A DNA stretch of 64,000 nucleotides from Erythrophleum ivorense (Eukaryota; Streptophyta; Magnoliopsida; Fabales; Fabaceae). Position numbers and translations under genes: made by a program. Within the stretch, counting starts at the first letter, position 1, and each line of letters begins with the position of its first letter. Location of the stretch: positions 3,606,001-3,670,000 of the forward strand of contig JAIUCV010000004.1 in NCBI GenBank assembly GCA_026724425.1. The letters run 5' to 3'. The notes under the pieces are model-generated. The model saw only the letters and a program-made list of their open reading frames with translations. It was not told the origin of the DNA and searched no databases. This document shows positions 23,301 through 33,744 of this stretch, piece after piece.

Positions 23301-23554
23301 TCATAATTATAGCCACTCGTTGCAATTATTGATCTAGTCAACAATTTTTCTGCTGTCAATTAAAATTTAAAATATGATTTTAATGTTTCTCAACCCCTTG
23401 ATTAATTAAGATTGAAACTTGAGATAGTCATTTTAAACATGAAATTGAGGTCTTCCAACAATATAATCTCGAATTCAGTATAATGAATCTTTTGCTGCTT
23501 TAATTTTACTTTTTGTTTCAGTTTGGTGTACCCCTTAGATGGTATGAAGGGTAG
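5335..23554 (+). CDS. TNL gene 1: TIR-NB-ARC-LRR immune receptor with C-JID
   Basis: Predicted intracellular immune receptor of about 1138 residues. Exons, all with GT-AG borders and matching phase: 5335-5846, 19834-20938, 21018-21308, 21414-22205, 22300-22347, 22427-23062, 23522-23554 (stop TAG). TIR domain residues about 22-170, with the catalytic-type Glu at 98 in STWCLDEL. NB-ARC: P-loop GMGGIGKTT 227-235, kinase-2 LLVLDDVD near 305-312, GSKIIITTRD 330-339, GGLPLA 392-397, MHD 500-502. LRRs about 560-900, then a 16-residue exon and a post-LRR jelly-roll/Ig-like (C-JID) region with IPGSEIPSWF. The start is the ATG in the same context as in the paralogue. Oddities: TIR strand A reads HVFLSFMGQDTR where DVFLSFRGxDTR is usual; intron 1 is 13,987 bp and full of retroelements; the LRR exon is 141 bp shorter, in frame, than in gene 2. 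If the last intron is retained, a stop comes at 23084-23086. Known role of the family: TIR NADase signalling through EDS1. The recognised pathogen cannot be inferred. Confidence 0.85.
6316..7431 (-). mobile_element. Possible LTR of a minus-strand retroelement in intron 1
   Basis: Alignment with intron 1 of TNL gene 2 stops near 6315 and resumes near 17467, so everything between was inserted. Read on the minus strand, a TG-start (TGTTATGGGAGCC) at 7431 follows a purine-rich tract, and a TATA-like CTATATAAGA lies at 7291-7300. This is what the 3' LTR of a minus-strand element would show. The other LTR end and a partner LTR were not found, so the class is uncertain; the gag fragment at 15796-17467 may belong to it. 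Confidence 0.3.
7432..9845. other. Inserted DNA of unknown origin, decayed coding-like stretches
   Basis: This block lies in intron 1 of TNL gene 1 and has no counterpart in gene 2. Base composition is richer in G than the intron proper. Short plus-strand stretches look coding-like: a lysine-rich start MRRSKGKGKKKGPFAIP near 8599, IEGNATIVAIFEEFGYAIKS near 8772, and an acidic stretch NEDDNDEDLIPPL near 9570-9610, separated by stops and frameshifts. An 11-base G run lies near 8886. I do not recognise the protein. A decayed transposon gene is the likeliest reading. Confidence 0.3.
9851..10176 (-). repeat. 3' LTR of the Copia element
   Basis: 326 bp, beginning TGAAGAAC and ending CACCAACA on the plus strand. 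It aligns along its length with 15469-15790 with many substitutions, so the insertion is old. Confidence 0.85.
10300..15230 (-). pseudogene. Copia gag-pol remnant
   Basis: Broken frames of a single Copia polyprotein. A gag segment lies near 14700-15470. A CX2CX4HX4C zinc knuckle (CDHCHKVGHTKDVC) lies at 14613-14654. The pre-integrase/integrase region lies at about 13260-14362. RT comes in two pieces: the front at 12399-12632 (WEMTKLPPSKKPIRC), then, beyond the LINE, 10754-11545 with the catalytic YVDD at 11108-11119. RNase H-like sequence runs to about 10300. Several stops and frameshifts occur. The polyprotein would copy and integrate the element; nothing suggests it is now active. Confidence 0.8.
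11583..12391 (+). mobile_element. 5'-truncated RTE-type LINE fragment inside the Copia RT
   Basis: The sequence aligns with the 3' half of the LINE at 17701-19533, from the LFADD-like RT motif (TTTTTGCAGATGA) to the same 3' end: CACTTAGTGGGAAAAG followed by a degenerate TTG repeat. The frame is broken by several stops, and it is clearly more diverged than the other copy. It interrupts the minus-strand Copia RT between the KPIRCEW and YNSDGS positions, so it jumped in after the Copia element. The left junction carries about 30 bp of filler copied from nearby Copia sequence. Confidence 0.8.
15469..15790 (-). repeat. 5' LTR of the Copia element
   Basis: 322 bp, TG...CA, with a TATA-like box near 15552-15560 on the minus strand and the primer binding site immediately outside at 15456-15468. 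Confidence 0.85.
16751..17271. mobile_element. Short insertion flanked by a 10-bp direct repeat
   Basis: GCATTGCAAG occurs at 16741-16750 and again at 17272-17281, flanking a purine-rich 521-bp segment that breaks the gag fragment. A 9-10-bp TSD would suit a Mutator-like or MITE insertion, but I see no clear terminal inverted repeats. A minus-strand open frame at 17003-17194 matches no known family. Confidence 0.35.
17323..17392. repeat. Two tandem copies of a 35-bp unit
   Basis: The unit begins TACATAGTCTTGAAATTTTT and is repeated with a few changes in its second half. Confidence 0.75.
17701..19533 (+). mobile_element. 5'-truncated RTE-clade LINE with TSD
   Basis: Non-LTR retrotransposon in sense orientation in intron 1 of TNL gene 1. 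The direct repeat ATAAATTTAT at 17691-17700 and 19534-19543 is a target-site duplication. Intron 1 of gene 2 has the single empty site near 29333-29345, in the same surrounding words. The 3' end is a TTG microsatellite (about 19507-19529) after CACTTAGTGGGAAAAGG, as in plant RTE elements, which lack a poly(A) tail. The endonuclease part is missing: the copy starts shortly before the RT domain. RT frame 0 has stops at 17967-17969 and 18138-18140 and shifts near 18330; the rest is open. Confidence 0.88.
18337..19494 (+). pseudogene. LINE reverse transcriptase, 385-residue open remainder
   Basis: An open frame covering most of the RT and the C-terminal part of an RTE-type ORF. Visible motifs: QFGFMPGRST (residues 5-14), FIDLEKTYDSVPR (39-51, catalytic Asp), GLHQGSTLSPYLF (97-109), and LFADD (129-133, catalytic pair). 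A C-terminal region follows with RWMSGHTRRDRIRNE and RGRGRPRKT. The true frame extends upstream to about 17700 but is broken by two stops and one frameshift, and the endonuclease domain is absent, so this copy cannot be autonomous. The ATG used is internal and not a real start. Confidence 0.8.
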
Positions 23555-24960
23555 TCACGGAGTGATGGAATTCTCTATCAATAAGGGGCACCAGTCTTTA
23601 CAAGTCACCTTACAAAGCTATGCTTACACGGATTCCTGTCTTGCTCCAATTCTGGAAGACAATATTCCATCTCTACGTCTGCAACATGTATCTGCTTTCA
23701 TTACAATAAATAAGGTACCAAGGTTTTATTTTCATCAATTTGGTATGTATATTTCTGACCTTGTATTGGTCTCTGCCTTGTGAATCCAAAATAATATAAT
23801 TTCTCATCGTGAGTGATTGTAACCAGGGTATGTTTATGAAATTTGTACTACCTGAAAAATTTAGATCATATACCGACACATCATTCATGGGGAGCTGTTA
23901 AATGAAACCAAAAAAAGAAATAAAAAAACTCATTGAATAGCTTATCATGAATGTGTCAAGCCCCATCTCCAACTTCACATGGTAGTTCTCTTGGCAGTAG
24001 ATTTTCAAAAACTAAATTTATGTTTGTCTGATAATGTTTTTAATTTAAATGACATGGAAAATGAGTTTTTGAAGCGCTTGTTTTTCTGGCTTTCATATCA
24101 TGAAAAGTGGATGGAAGATATTAAAATCACTTTATACATTTAATTTGCTTGTCAAGTTGAGTGGCTTAGAAGAGTTTAATTGTCATTATGATTTTCCAAA
24201 TTCAAGAGAAATGGGGCCTCGCTTGGGTTGACTTGTGAAGCCTCTTATATTTTTTAGACATTGTAGGTAAGATATATAGGTGTAATGAACAAATAGAAAC
24301 TTGGTAAGAACATGTAATAAACTGTTAACTTTTATTTATTCATGTTATTTTGTGTATTTTTATTTTGTTATTTTACATATTTTTAATAGGAGATTAGTAG
24401 TGAATTAACAGATTTTAAAATTAAAATAATTAATTTTATAAAAAATGTGCATAACTTCCGTGTATGACTTCATATTTGAATTTTGATACTCTAAATGATA
24501 AATTTTGACTTAATTTTGCTTTAAATAAGAATTGATCATACTTTCATCACTTTTGTAGGTTACAAATGCTTTGAGACTGCCTCTCAGAATTTTTCCTCAT
24601 ACTGCACAGTGAATTAATGGGGTTAGGGCTTACATACCAAAATAGCTAAAAACAAAGGTAGCTTGGAGAGATGACTGCATTGTTAACCTCTATAAATTTT
24701 TGTGATTGTCGCTCTGGAAATTTGTTGCTAGCTGTTGGAATCCAGTGGAGAATTTGTCAAGCTTATATGATCCTTTCTACAGCATGCATGGTTGACAGTA
24801 AGAAGAGATTGAAAGATAAAAATGATGCAAAAGTTAACAAGAGAGTTGAAAATATTAGTGCAGGAATTCGAAATAGAATTTTGTTAAACAATGGGATAAG
24901 CATATAATATTTAATACCAATGGATTGTGTCATATAGGCTAGGCTCTGTCGGATTTGGAT
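23555..24960 (+). other. 3' UTR and downstream flank of TNL gene 1
   Basis: After the TAG at 23552-23554 the last exon probably continues as 3' UTR. AATAAA at 23706-23711 could serve polyadenylation. AAG|GTACC near 23713 and TTTTGTAG ending at 24558 are plausible ends of a further UTR intron. An overlapping frame (23523-23783) and a frame at 24671-24907 match nothing I recognise. Confidence 0.4.
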
Positions 24961-26880
24961 CCATGCCCAATTTCATCATAAATAGTTAGTTTTCATAAAG
25001 CAGTGAATATCACCTTCGCCTAAAAGTGGAAGGATAATAGGCTGGCCTCGCACGGTAGCGAATACCCTCTTCTCCATCACTCAATAAAACTTCAGCTTCT
25101 TAGTTCTCTCTCTCTCCTTCCTTCCAAATTTTTTGTAGTAAAATTTTTTCTTTTGTTCTTCCCCTCTCTTCTCCACTCACTTTCTTTGCAACTACAGTTC
25201 TTCTTGAATGATAATCTTATGTTCCTGATAACATAATATATCTTACTTATGATATCATAATTATTAAATATTGTTAAATATATATAATATTTTACTTATT
25301 TTAATAAATTTATTATCAAAATCACAATCATTAATTAACAAAAATTAAATTAATTTTTTAAGAAATTTTAATTATTAAATAAATTAATATTTTAAGTAAT
25401 TATTTAATAAAATATTATTTTATATTTAATAATTAAATGCATTATAACTAAGAAATATGATATTCCAAAAAATATAAGACCAATATGTTGTAAATGTATA
25501 ATTATATAGATGTTTATAATCTCTAAAAAAAATGACCTAAGATTTCATTTTATCTTTAACATCATATACCTTATGACCCCCTAAAGGATTTATTTTGTAT
25601 AATTATGTAAATTAAGTTTCATATTTATGTTATTATAGTTATTATGTTAATTTTTATAATTAAAGGCCTATAAACAAAAGTCTTATATTACGCTTGTGAC
25701 ACTCTAAGTGAATAAAAATTATTTTCCCATTTCTCCTCTCCATTTTCTGTCTTGCATTATTTTTAACATTTTCATTAGTTGCAACACATCAATCATTCTT
25801 CTTTACTCTTCTCTTCTTTTTTAATCTTTACACTGTCCTCTCAGTCTCACATGAATAAAAGTGTTTTAATTTTTTTGTCAAAGCAATATGTTTCTACATT
25901 TTTTCAATCATGTTGTTTAATTACTTCTATTAATGCACTATTTTTCTTCCAGTAAAGAACTGCTTTTATTCATTTCTCTTTTGTGCAAGTAGACCAAAAT
26001 AACGTGCAACAAATCAATACACATACATTTCAAAAGCATATTTTAATGGACTCAAAACAATCATAATTTTTATTAAAAAAAAAACAAGAAAATGATGCAA
26101 TAACTCATGTAGCCCTTCAGCAACAGTTGTCCTACCTCATACGCGTCGTATTCGCAACCTCTGTTAAAATATTTTTATATTGAGAGAAGAAGAACGATTA
26201 AAATATAAAGGTAAATCAGAGAAAAAAAAAATTATTAGATGAAAGAGAGAAAAAAATTTAAGATATAAAATATAAGAAAAAAGATAATAGAGAAGAGAGA
26301 AGAGAAAAAAAAAACAAACATAAATTTATAATGCTGCTTTTATTTTTAAATTTTAATTATTTTTAATATATAATTGAAATAATCTCAACGAATTATTTTA
26401 TATATAGTTGAGATTTGTATATTTTAACAAACAGTACTTTAAAAGGATGTTAACCATTTTATTATATTTCTACTGAACCAATGCAAGGGTCATCGACGAA
26501 GTCAAGACTCAAGACAATGCTAATGGACCAGATTCTCATTAATTAGCGTAAACTTTTCCTCTACTTTTCACAATTCTTTTTCCTTTTGAAAAAAAACAAT
26601 GGTGGGTAGACCACTAATTTTTCCTCTTGACCCCTTTGTCAAGTTTCCACACAGAATAGAGGAACGTGTTTAGTAAGGTATAACTCATCAAATCAGGCTG
26701 AAATTTTGGAAAAAGTGTGTGTTTTAAGTTTCATCTAACCAATACTTCATAAAAATTATTAGGTTATTTATTTAAATAAGAGTTATTGAATTGGAATGTG
26801 TGGCATGAATACAAGTGTACACATAAATATGTAACCTATATTTTTTGTTCATAAATCATTACATTAATAAAAGTTCATGA
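24961..26880. other. Very AT-rich intergenic DNA, no gene seen
   Basis: Includes almost pure A/T from about 25240 to 25460 and a purine-rich stretch at 26160-26320. No open frame, RNA gene or bounded repeat is recognised. Confidence 0.45.
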
Positions 26881-26894
26881 TCAACGTTACATAC

Positions 26895-28130
26895 AAGAAA
26901 TCAATGTATATTAAGATAGCGGATGCTTAGAGAAATTTTTATGTAAACTAAATTTACAAAAATAAATAGACTAAATTAATAATAAATAAATATATGAATA
27001 TATTTTAATGAATTTCATAAAAAATATATAATAATGTATTTACATATTTATTTATAACTAACTACTTCTTTAATAAACATATTTACGTGGGAATTTCTAC
27101 CAACTGATCTTGCAAAGAGACAAAAGTGGACTCCAATTTCACAATGGTTGCTTTTCCTATCGGGAGATCCTCCTTGAAATTGTGCATTGACTCCACTTTT
27201 TTCTTTTCACCATTTTCCTTTAAGCTTTTCCCCGTTGACCTGAAAGCGCTAATGGATTTAAAAGCCCATAATCGCGTTTAGCTTTATATCTCTTATGAAC
27301 GACTGATCTGACATCAGACGATGAATTCATAATTTCACAGTTATCAATGATTGCATCCCGGCTTTCTCGCTACTCTCTTATTCTTTTATTCTTTTATTTT
27401 TCTTACATCTCTTTTTCTAGTTGGTTAGATGAGATGATTTGTGAAATAGAAATAGAAATATATATACATATATATATACACACACACTAGAGTTAATTGG
27501 TCACATTTTTGTGATTTTTTTGTGTAATATTTCAAGCATATAGGCTCATAAATTAAACGAGGATACCATACACTATAAATTTCATCATTTATGTTAAGAG
27601 GAAATTGCTAGTAAATAAAGAAAAATCATAAAGTTTGAATAAACGACTTAGAAAAGCAAAGTCAAGTGTCTGTAATGTAGCTCTTTGCTTTTGACTTTAG
27701 CATAAAACAAGACAAAAGGAAAAGAAGATTGAAGAAAGATGAAAGAAAAAGTAAGGAAAACATTAATAAAAATTAATGACCGAATTAGCTGGCTTCCAAT
27801 TCCATCTCAGAAACCTTAATAAATGTATGTTATGTTTTTACTCTTTCGTCTACGTTTGTCTCTCTCTTGATTGTCGTTCAGTGACTTCAGATCATAGCAG
27901 TGAGGTAAGGAGAAAGTAAGATCCGTGCAACAACATTTATACAGAGTATCGTTCATTGTATATCGAGTATTATAGATCCTGCACAATTTTTGTTTTCTAC
28001 GTATGCAATATATCCATTAGTTTTAATTTCATATCTGATTCCTTTTCTTTTCTTATTCTCTTTTTTCTTTGGTAAGTGATATGATTATGTTGTTGCAGAT
28101 TACAATTTGGACACAACTTGAAACCCTGCA
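26895..28130 (+). promoter_or_regulatory. Promoter and 5' UTR of TNL gene 2
   Basis: Aligns with 33745-35081 upstream of the TIR pseudogene, so it is part of the tandem-duplicated unit. A 5' UTR intron is well supported: donor GAG|GTAAGG at 27905 and acceptor TTGTTGCAG ending at 28098, followed by about 32 bp of leader before the ATG at 28131. W-box cores TTGACT/TTGACC occur at 27187-27192, 27235-27240 and 27691-27696. WRKY control of defence genes is well known, but these motifs are short and only suggestive. No convincing TATA box was identified. Confidence 0.5.
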
Positions 28131-31100
28131 ATGGCATATAGTGTCCAAGGAGAATCTTCCTCAAACTCTTCTTCTAATTCAACCACAAAATGGAAATTTG
28201 ATGTTTTCTTGAGTTTTACGGGACAAGATACTCGCGTGAATTTTACAGATCACTTATATGCTGCTTTACGTGGAAGTGGTATCATAGCTTTTAGGGATGA
28301 TGAAGACATTGAGAGAGGAGAAGTTATATCACAACAACTCCATAAAGCAATTGAGGATTCCCTCTCTGCAGTTGTTGTTCTCTCCAAAAATTATGCATCA
28401 TCTACATGGTGTTTGGATGAACTCCAAAAGATTCTTGAATCTAGAAGTAAATTGGGTCGAAAAGTTTTTCCCATCTTCTATGATGTAGATCCATCTAATG
28501 TAAGACACCAAAGAAAAAATTTTGCCGAAGCTTTTGCTAAACATGAAGAGAGATTCAGAGAAAACAAAGACAAGGTGCGAAGATGGAGAAACGCTTTGTC
28601 AGAAATTGCCAACTTATCAGGTTGGGACTCGAGGGTTTGGTATGTGTTTTTTCTTTTCTAGGATAATTTAATCATTTTTCAAAATTTCGTTAGTTTTTGT
28701 TTTTTCTTCTTTTCTTTTATGTTGGTTGAAACCGATTATGATGAGTTTTTGTTTTTTTTTGGGATCTTCCCTTCTTTGGTTAGACATAATTGTCACTATC
28801 AGCAGTAATAGTAGCATCAATTAGAGGTAGAAAAGATAATCCATGATTCATAAATCATGTCTGATATATTTAATACTTTATCTAATGTTATCCAATTCAT
28901 TAAAATTATGGGTTTATTGGATATGTTAATTAATTTGAATTCATTTTCTTAATAAATGAATGATAATTAATATTCGCTAGATCCGCCCAAAGTACATATA
29001 GAAAAATGGTCCAAAATTATTTGTTTTTTGTTTTACATTTTGATTTATTATTCTTTGAAATTTCTCTCAACTTTTTTCCCTAGCTTTCAGTCATTTTTAA
29101 AGAAAATGGATTACTTCACAATAAATTCTCCTACTACCACTCACAAATATAATTTTCCCTATTTAATTATTTCTTGTAAAATATGAAAATTTTGAAATAA
29201 TAAATTTTCTGTTGTATTTTTTAAGTTTGGAGATTTTATTTAATAGGTATTCATTTTAATTTGTTAAGAAAGAAAAATCAAATTTTAAATGATGAGCGGA
29301 TTGAATGGCAATTCATATTAATAAGTTAAGGATAAATTTATATTCCTCTACAAAATGAGTCGTGGACAAATTAAATTTTCTGAAAAACATCAAATTCTTA
29401 ATGGGCTGATGGATCAATTTTTGCTTGCCCACCAATTCACAATCTATTTATTTCCCCATCCCCCTCATCGACTATAATATTATATGAAAATTGTAATAAC
29501 AACACCCTATATATATGAAAAAGTGTATTCTAGTTTTAGTAAACAATATTCATTAAAAATCATATTTTCTCATTGTTACTTTATTTATGATGACTATAAT
29601 TCATATTAAGCTGATTGAAATTTGTTTCTTTTTGTAGGCATGAAACAGATCTTATCCAAAACATTGTTGAAGCAATATGGACCAATTTATGTTCTAAATT
29701 GCCATCTTACCATGATAATTTAGTTCGAATTCACCCAAGGATGGTTGAAATAAATTCACTCTTAGGGACAAGTTTGGATGATGTCCGTTTTGTAGGGATA
29801 TGGGGCATGGGCGGCATTGGAAAAACAACTCTTGCTCGAGTTATTTATGAGAGAATCTCTAGCCAATTTGAAATGTGTTGCTTTCTTGCCAATGTCAGAG
29901 AGGCTTTGGAAAGAGAAAGAGAAGGCCAAGTTTATTTACAGAGAAAGCTTCTTTCACATCTCAATATAAGTAACATGGTGATTAAGGATGACTATGAAGG
30001 AAAGAAGATAATAAGAAACCTTTTTTGCAATAAAAAAGTTCTCTTTGTCCTTGATGATATAAATCATATAAGTCAATTAGAGAATTTGGCTGAAAGTCCA
30101 AAGTGGTTTGGTGCAGGTAGTAAAGTAATTATAACAACTAGAGATATGCACTTGTTGAAATCACATGGAGTGCATAGAATATATGAGATTAAAACCATGA
30201 AGAAAGATGAATCTCTTCAACTCTTTTCCAAGAAAGCATTCAAAAAGGATCATCCTGAAGACGGTTATTTGGAGTTGTCTAAATCTGTGGTTAAATATGC
30301 AGGAGGACTTCCTGTGGCACTCAAAGTGTTAGGTTCTTTTCTCTATGGAAGAAGTGTATCTGAATGGGAAGATGCTTTAGATAGGCTAAAGCAAATTCCA
30401 GATTATAATATTCTTCAAATACTTAAAATAAGTTATGATGGATTAAATGATGAGGAAAAGAAAATATTTTTGGATATTGCTTGTTTTTTCAAGGGGTGGA
30501 AGAAAGATGAAGTAACCCAAATTTTGAAAAATTGTGATCTGCATCCAACCATTGGATTAAGTGTTCTCATTGAAAAAGCTTTGTTAATTGAAAAGAATGA
30601 TTGCTTTGGAAAATGCATTTTAGAGATGCATGATTTACTTCAAGAATTAGGTAGGAGTATTGTTTTTCAAGAATCTCCTAATAATACTTGCAGACGCAGT
30701 AGATTGTGGAATTTCAAGGACGTTGATGAAGTATTGAAAAATAATACAGTGAGTGCCTTATTTTCTAAATATCTCATTGTTTTTATAATAAATCTAACAT
30801 TTTTTATGTCCTTTACTTCCTTATCATTCTCGTGTTATTTTCTTGGCAATGGACATTTTTGTTAGGGATCTGAAGCAATACAAGCTATTGTTTTGCCCAT
30901 CGAATTATATGAAATATATTGTGATCCTAAAGCCTTTTCAAATATGTGTAATCTCAAATTACTCATCTTACCAAGTCAATTGAAACTTCCCGGCGGTCTC
31001 AAATGCCTTTCTGGTGCATTAAAAGTTGTCCGATGGCAATCATATCCTCTAGAAGCTTTTCCACTTGAAATTCCATTGGATAAACTTGTTGATATTAAAA

Positions 31101-32988
31101 TGCGCGGTAGCAAAATAAAGCAACTTTGGAATGGCATACAGGTGAGATACTTCCTGCACCATAATTTGTCTTACATATTGTTGTTGATATTATATTGGTA
31201 CATTCTTTTTTGAGGCTGATTCTCTTATCTTTTGTTTGATCAGTTTATGAGAGAGCTGAAGTTTATTGATATGAGCTTTTCCATATATTTGACTGAAACT
31301 CCCAATTTCACTGGAGTTCCAAATTTAGAAAGTTTAATTCTTGTACGGTGCACATCGCTTGTTGTGGTTCATCCTTCGCTTGGAGAGTTGAAAAAGCTTG
31401 TCAAAGTGGACTTCTTTGAGTGCGAAAATCTTGAAATCCTTCCAAAAAAATTGGAAATGAATTCTTTGAGAAATTTAAATCTTTGTTGGTGCCGTAAAGT
31501 TTCAGTGCTTCCAGAGTTTGGGGAAAGTATGAAAAAATTATCATTGCTTGATATAATGTATACTGCTATAACCAAACTTCCGAAATCACTTGGATTCTTG
31601 ACTGGTTTTAGAGATTTGAAATTGAGTGGCTGCAAAAATCTTGTTTTCCTTCCCCCCATCTTCCACAATTTGAAGAATCTGAGAACTTCCCAACTTTCTA
31701 GTTGCCCAAAACTTTCTAAGCTGCAAGAAGATTTGAATGAAAATGAGGCCTTGGAAAAACATAAGTGAAACTTCCAAAACAGAGGTGACTCCATTCATTG
31801 CTCAACTAAGTAATCACAAGGAATTCAAAGTGTCAACTGGGAGTTTACATCACATCATGGGCTGTTATCTAACATCATTAACGGAGTTGGATTTAAGCGA
31901 TTGTGGCATTGATGATGGATCAATTCCTGATAATATGGACGGTTTATCATCATTACTTGCATTAGATCTGGGAGGAAACAATTTTGTTAATCTACCCGCT
32001 GGTTGCATCTCTAATCTTTTTCGACTACACTATCTTCTTTTGAATTCTTGCAAAAGGCTTAAATCATTGCCAAAGCTTCCACCACGGTTAATTCGATTAG
32101 AAACATCCAATTGTGATTCAATGGAACCTTTATCAGATAGACAGTTATGGAATCTCTTTTCTTCACTTGACCATGAGGTATGTTTGTCTAACTATGATCT
32201 ATCTATTGATTTATGTATATTTTCTTTCTAACTATATATATAACATGACTATTTCCCTTTTTAGTATCGCCATCGAACTAAATATGTGGGTACACTGCTC
32301 AAGCACATTGAGGTATGTATGTCTCTTTTTCTTCCTTTTTCTTACATGCTCCTTTTTCTTGCTAATTACTCTTCATGATAGTTTGATTTTGTTGCAGTCA
32401 GAATATCTTCCTCAAAGAGATTTTTTTGCAACTATTACGGGAATTGAGATACCATCATGGTTTCCAAATAAAAGTCGTTTTCTTTCACGTAATAGTCAAG
32501 TATTAATAAGGGTGGACATCCCTCAATATTGTCGTGCAAGTGAATGGTCCGGAATTGCTGTATGCCTCCAAAAACCACGCCACTTTCCTGTGCCTCGCAT
32601 TTCCTGGAGTTCTAAAGCTCCTAAAGATGATAATTATATATGCAAACAGTGGGCACATGTTACTCGTATTCGCATTCCTCATATTTCTCACCTCTGCCTA
32701 ATGCTTTTGCATTTCAATGATAAAACATGTTGGCAACATCTAAGAGGTGATAACAATTGCCTTCATATAGAACTTAGCCTTAGTGTATTTGGAATATTGG
32801 ATTGTGGATGGCGTGTGTTATGTAAAGAAGAGATGGAAGAGTGGTGCAACAGAAATCGTTTCAACAAAATAACCGAAGCAAAAGTTGGCACGTCTGAGGT
32901 TTTTGTTCCCCACTCTATATTGCACAAGACACTAGATATCTTTGGAGTGTTTCCCAACCAAGACAGAAGGAGAAATAGAGAAGAATAG
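28131..32988 (+). CDS. TNL gene 2: TIR-NB-ARC-LRR receptor with LRR frameshift
   Basis: Close paralogue of gene 1. Exons: 28131-28639 (TIR), 29638-30748 (NB-ARC), 30866-31141, 31244-32177 (LRR), 32265-32312, 32398-32988 (C-JID, stop TAG). TIR catalytic-type Glu at 97; P-loop GMGGIGKTT 226-234; kinase-2 VLFVLDDIN 304-312; GGLPVA 392-397; MHD 500-502; FFATITGIEIPSWF in the last exon. The LRR exon is 934 bp, one more than a multiple of three: an A run at 31755-31759 shifts the frame and a TGA follows at 31766-31768. As written, the product stops after about 806 residues, losing the last LRRs and C-JID; without the extra base it would be about 1155 residues. All other exon phases agree, which points to a single recent lesion or a sequencing error. 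Intron 1 is only 998 bp. There is no counterpart of gene 1's short seventh exon. Confidence 0.78.
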
Positions 32989-33744
32989 GTAATAATTACT
33001 CACTTCTTCTATGGTCCTATTTATCCTCTTCTACTTTCACTTCAAAAATTCAAGCAACTATTTTTCTTTATCAAATTTGTCTAATCAAGTCCTATAGTTT
33101 TATGTGCCACCTTAAACTTCTTATGCAATCATCGTTTCATACCTTAGGTATTTTTGAATTTGGTATTGCCATATATGTTTCTAACATATATGAAGTTATA
33201 TAATGAGGGGAAACTTATTTGAAAATATAAAACTCCTATTATGATACTATTTCATTATTATAGCCAATTATTGCAATTATTGATCCAGTCAGCAATTTTT
33301 CTATTGTCCATTAAAATTTTAAACATGACTTTAATCTTTCTCAACCTCCTTATTAATTAATTTTTTAAACTTGAGATAAACATTTTAAACAAGAAATTGT
33401 TAAGAGAGGTGTTTCTTTATCATTTTTCTTATTTCTTATTTTATTTTCTTAATTTGTATCATTGTGACAATCCTCTATGTATTTTATTGTTATTTCTAAT
33501 TACACTAGATAGTGTATATTGTTAAATGCCTATTAGATGTTCAGCGAATTGTTACAAGGAGAATTAGTTGTGTGTACTGACAATTTTAATATTTAATAAT
33601 AATTAAGAAGTTTTGAATCTGAAAATAAACTTTAATTTATGTGAATTTTACCGATTATCTGAGTGCATGACAGTTGTTTGATTTATTATCATTGTTTATG
33701 TATTATTTTATGCTCCAACAATTGATTTATGTATTATGTACAGG
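32989..33744 (+). other. Downstream flank of TNL gene 2
   Basis: The first 400 bp align with intron 6 of TNL gene 1 (GTAATAATTACTCAC and onward to about 33395), so a splice donor right after the stop codon is conserved. The acceptor and last exon of gene 1 are not found. From about 33397 to 33744 nothing is recognised. Confidence 0.5.

Noticed and set aside
23523..23783. 86-codon frame overlapping the last exon of TNL gene 1
   Set aside because: It lacks similarity to TNL C-termini. The spliced reading frame ends at the TAG at 23552-23554, so this is most likely UTR.
31369..31794. Long minus-strand frame opposite the LRR exon of gene 2
   Set aside because: It is a shadow of leucine-rich coding sequence, and the plus strand has clear family motifs.
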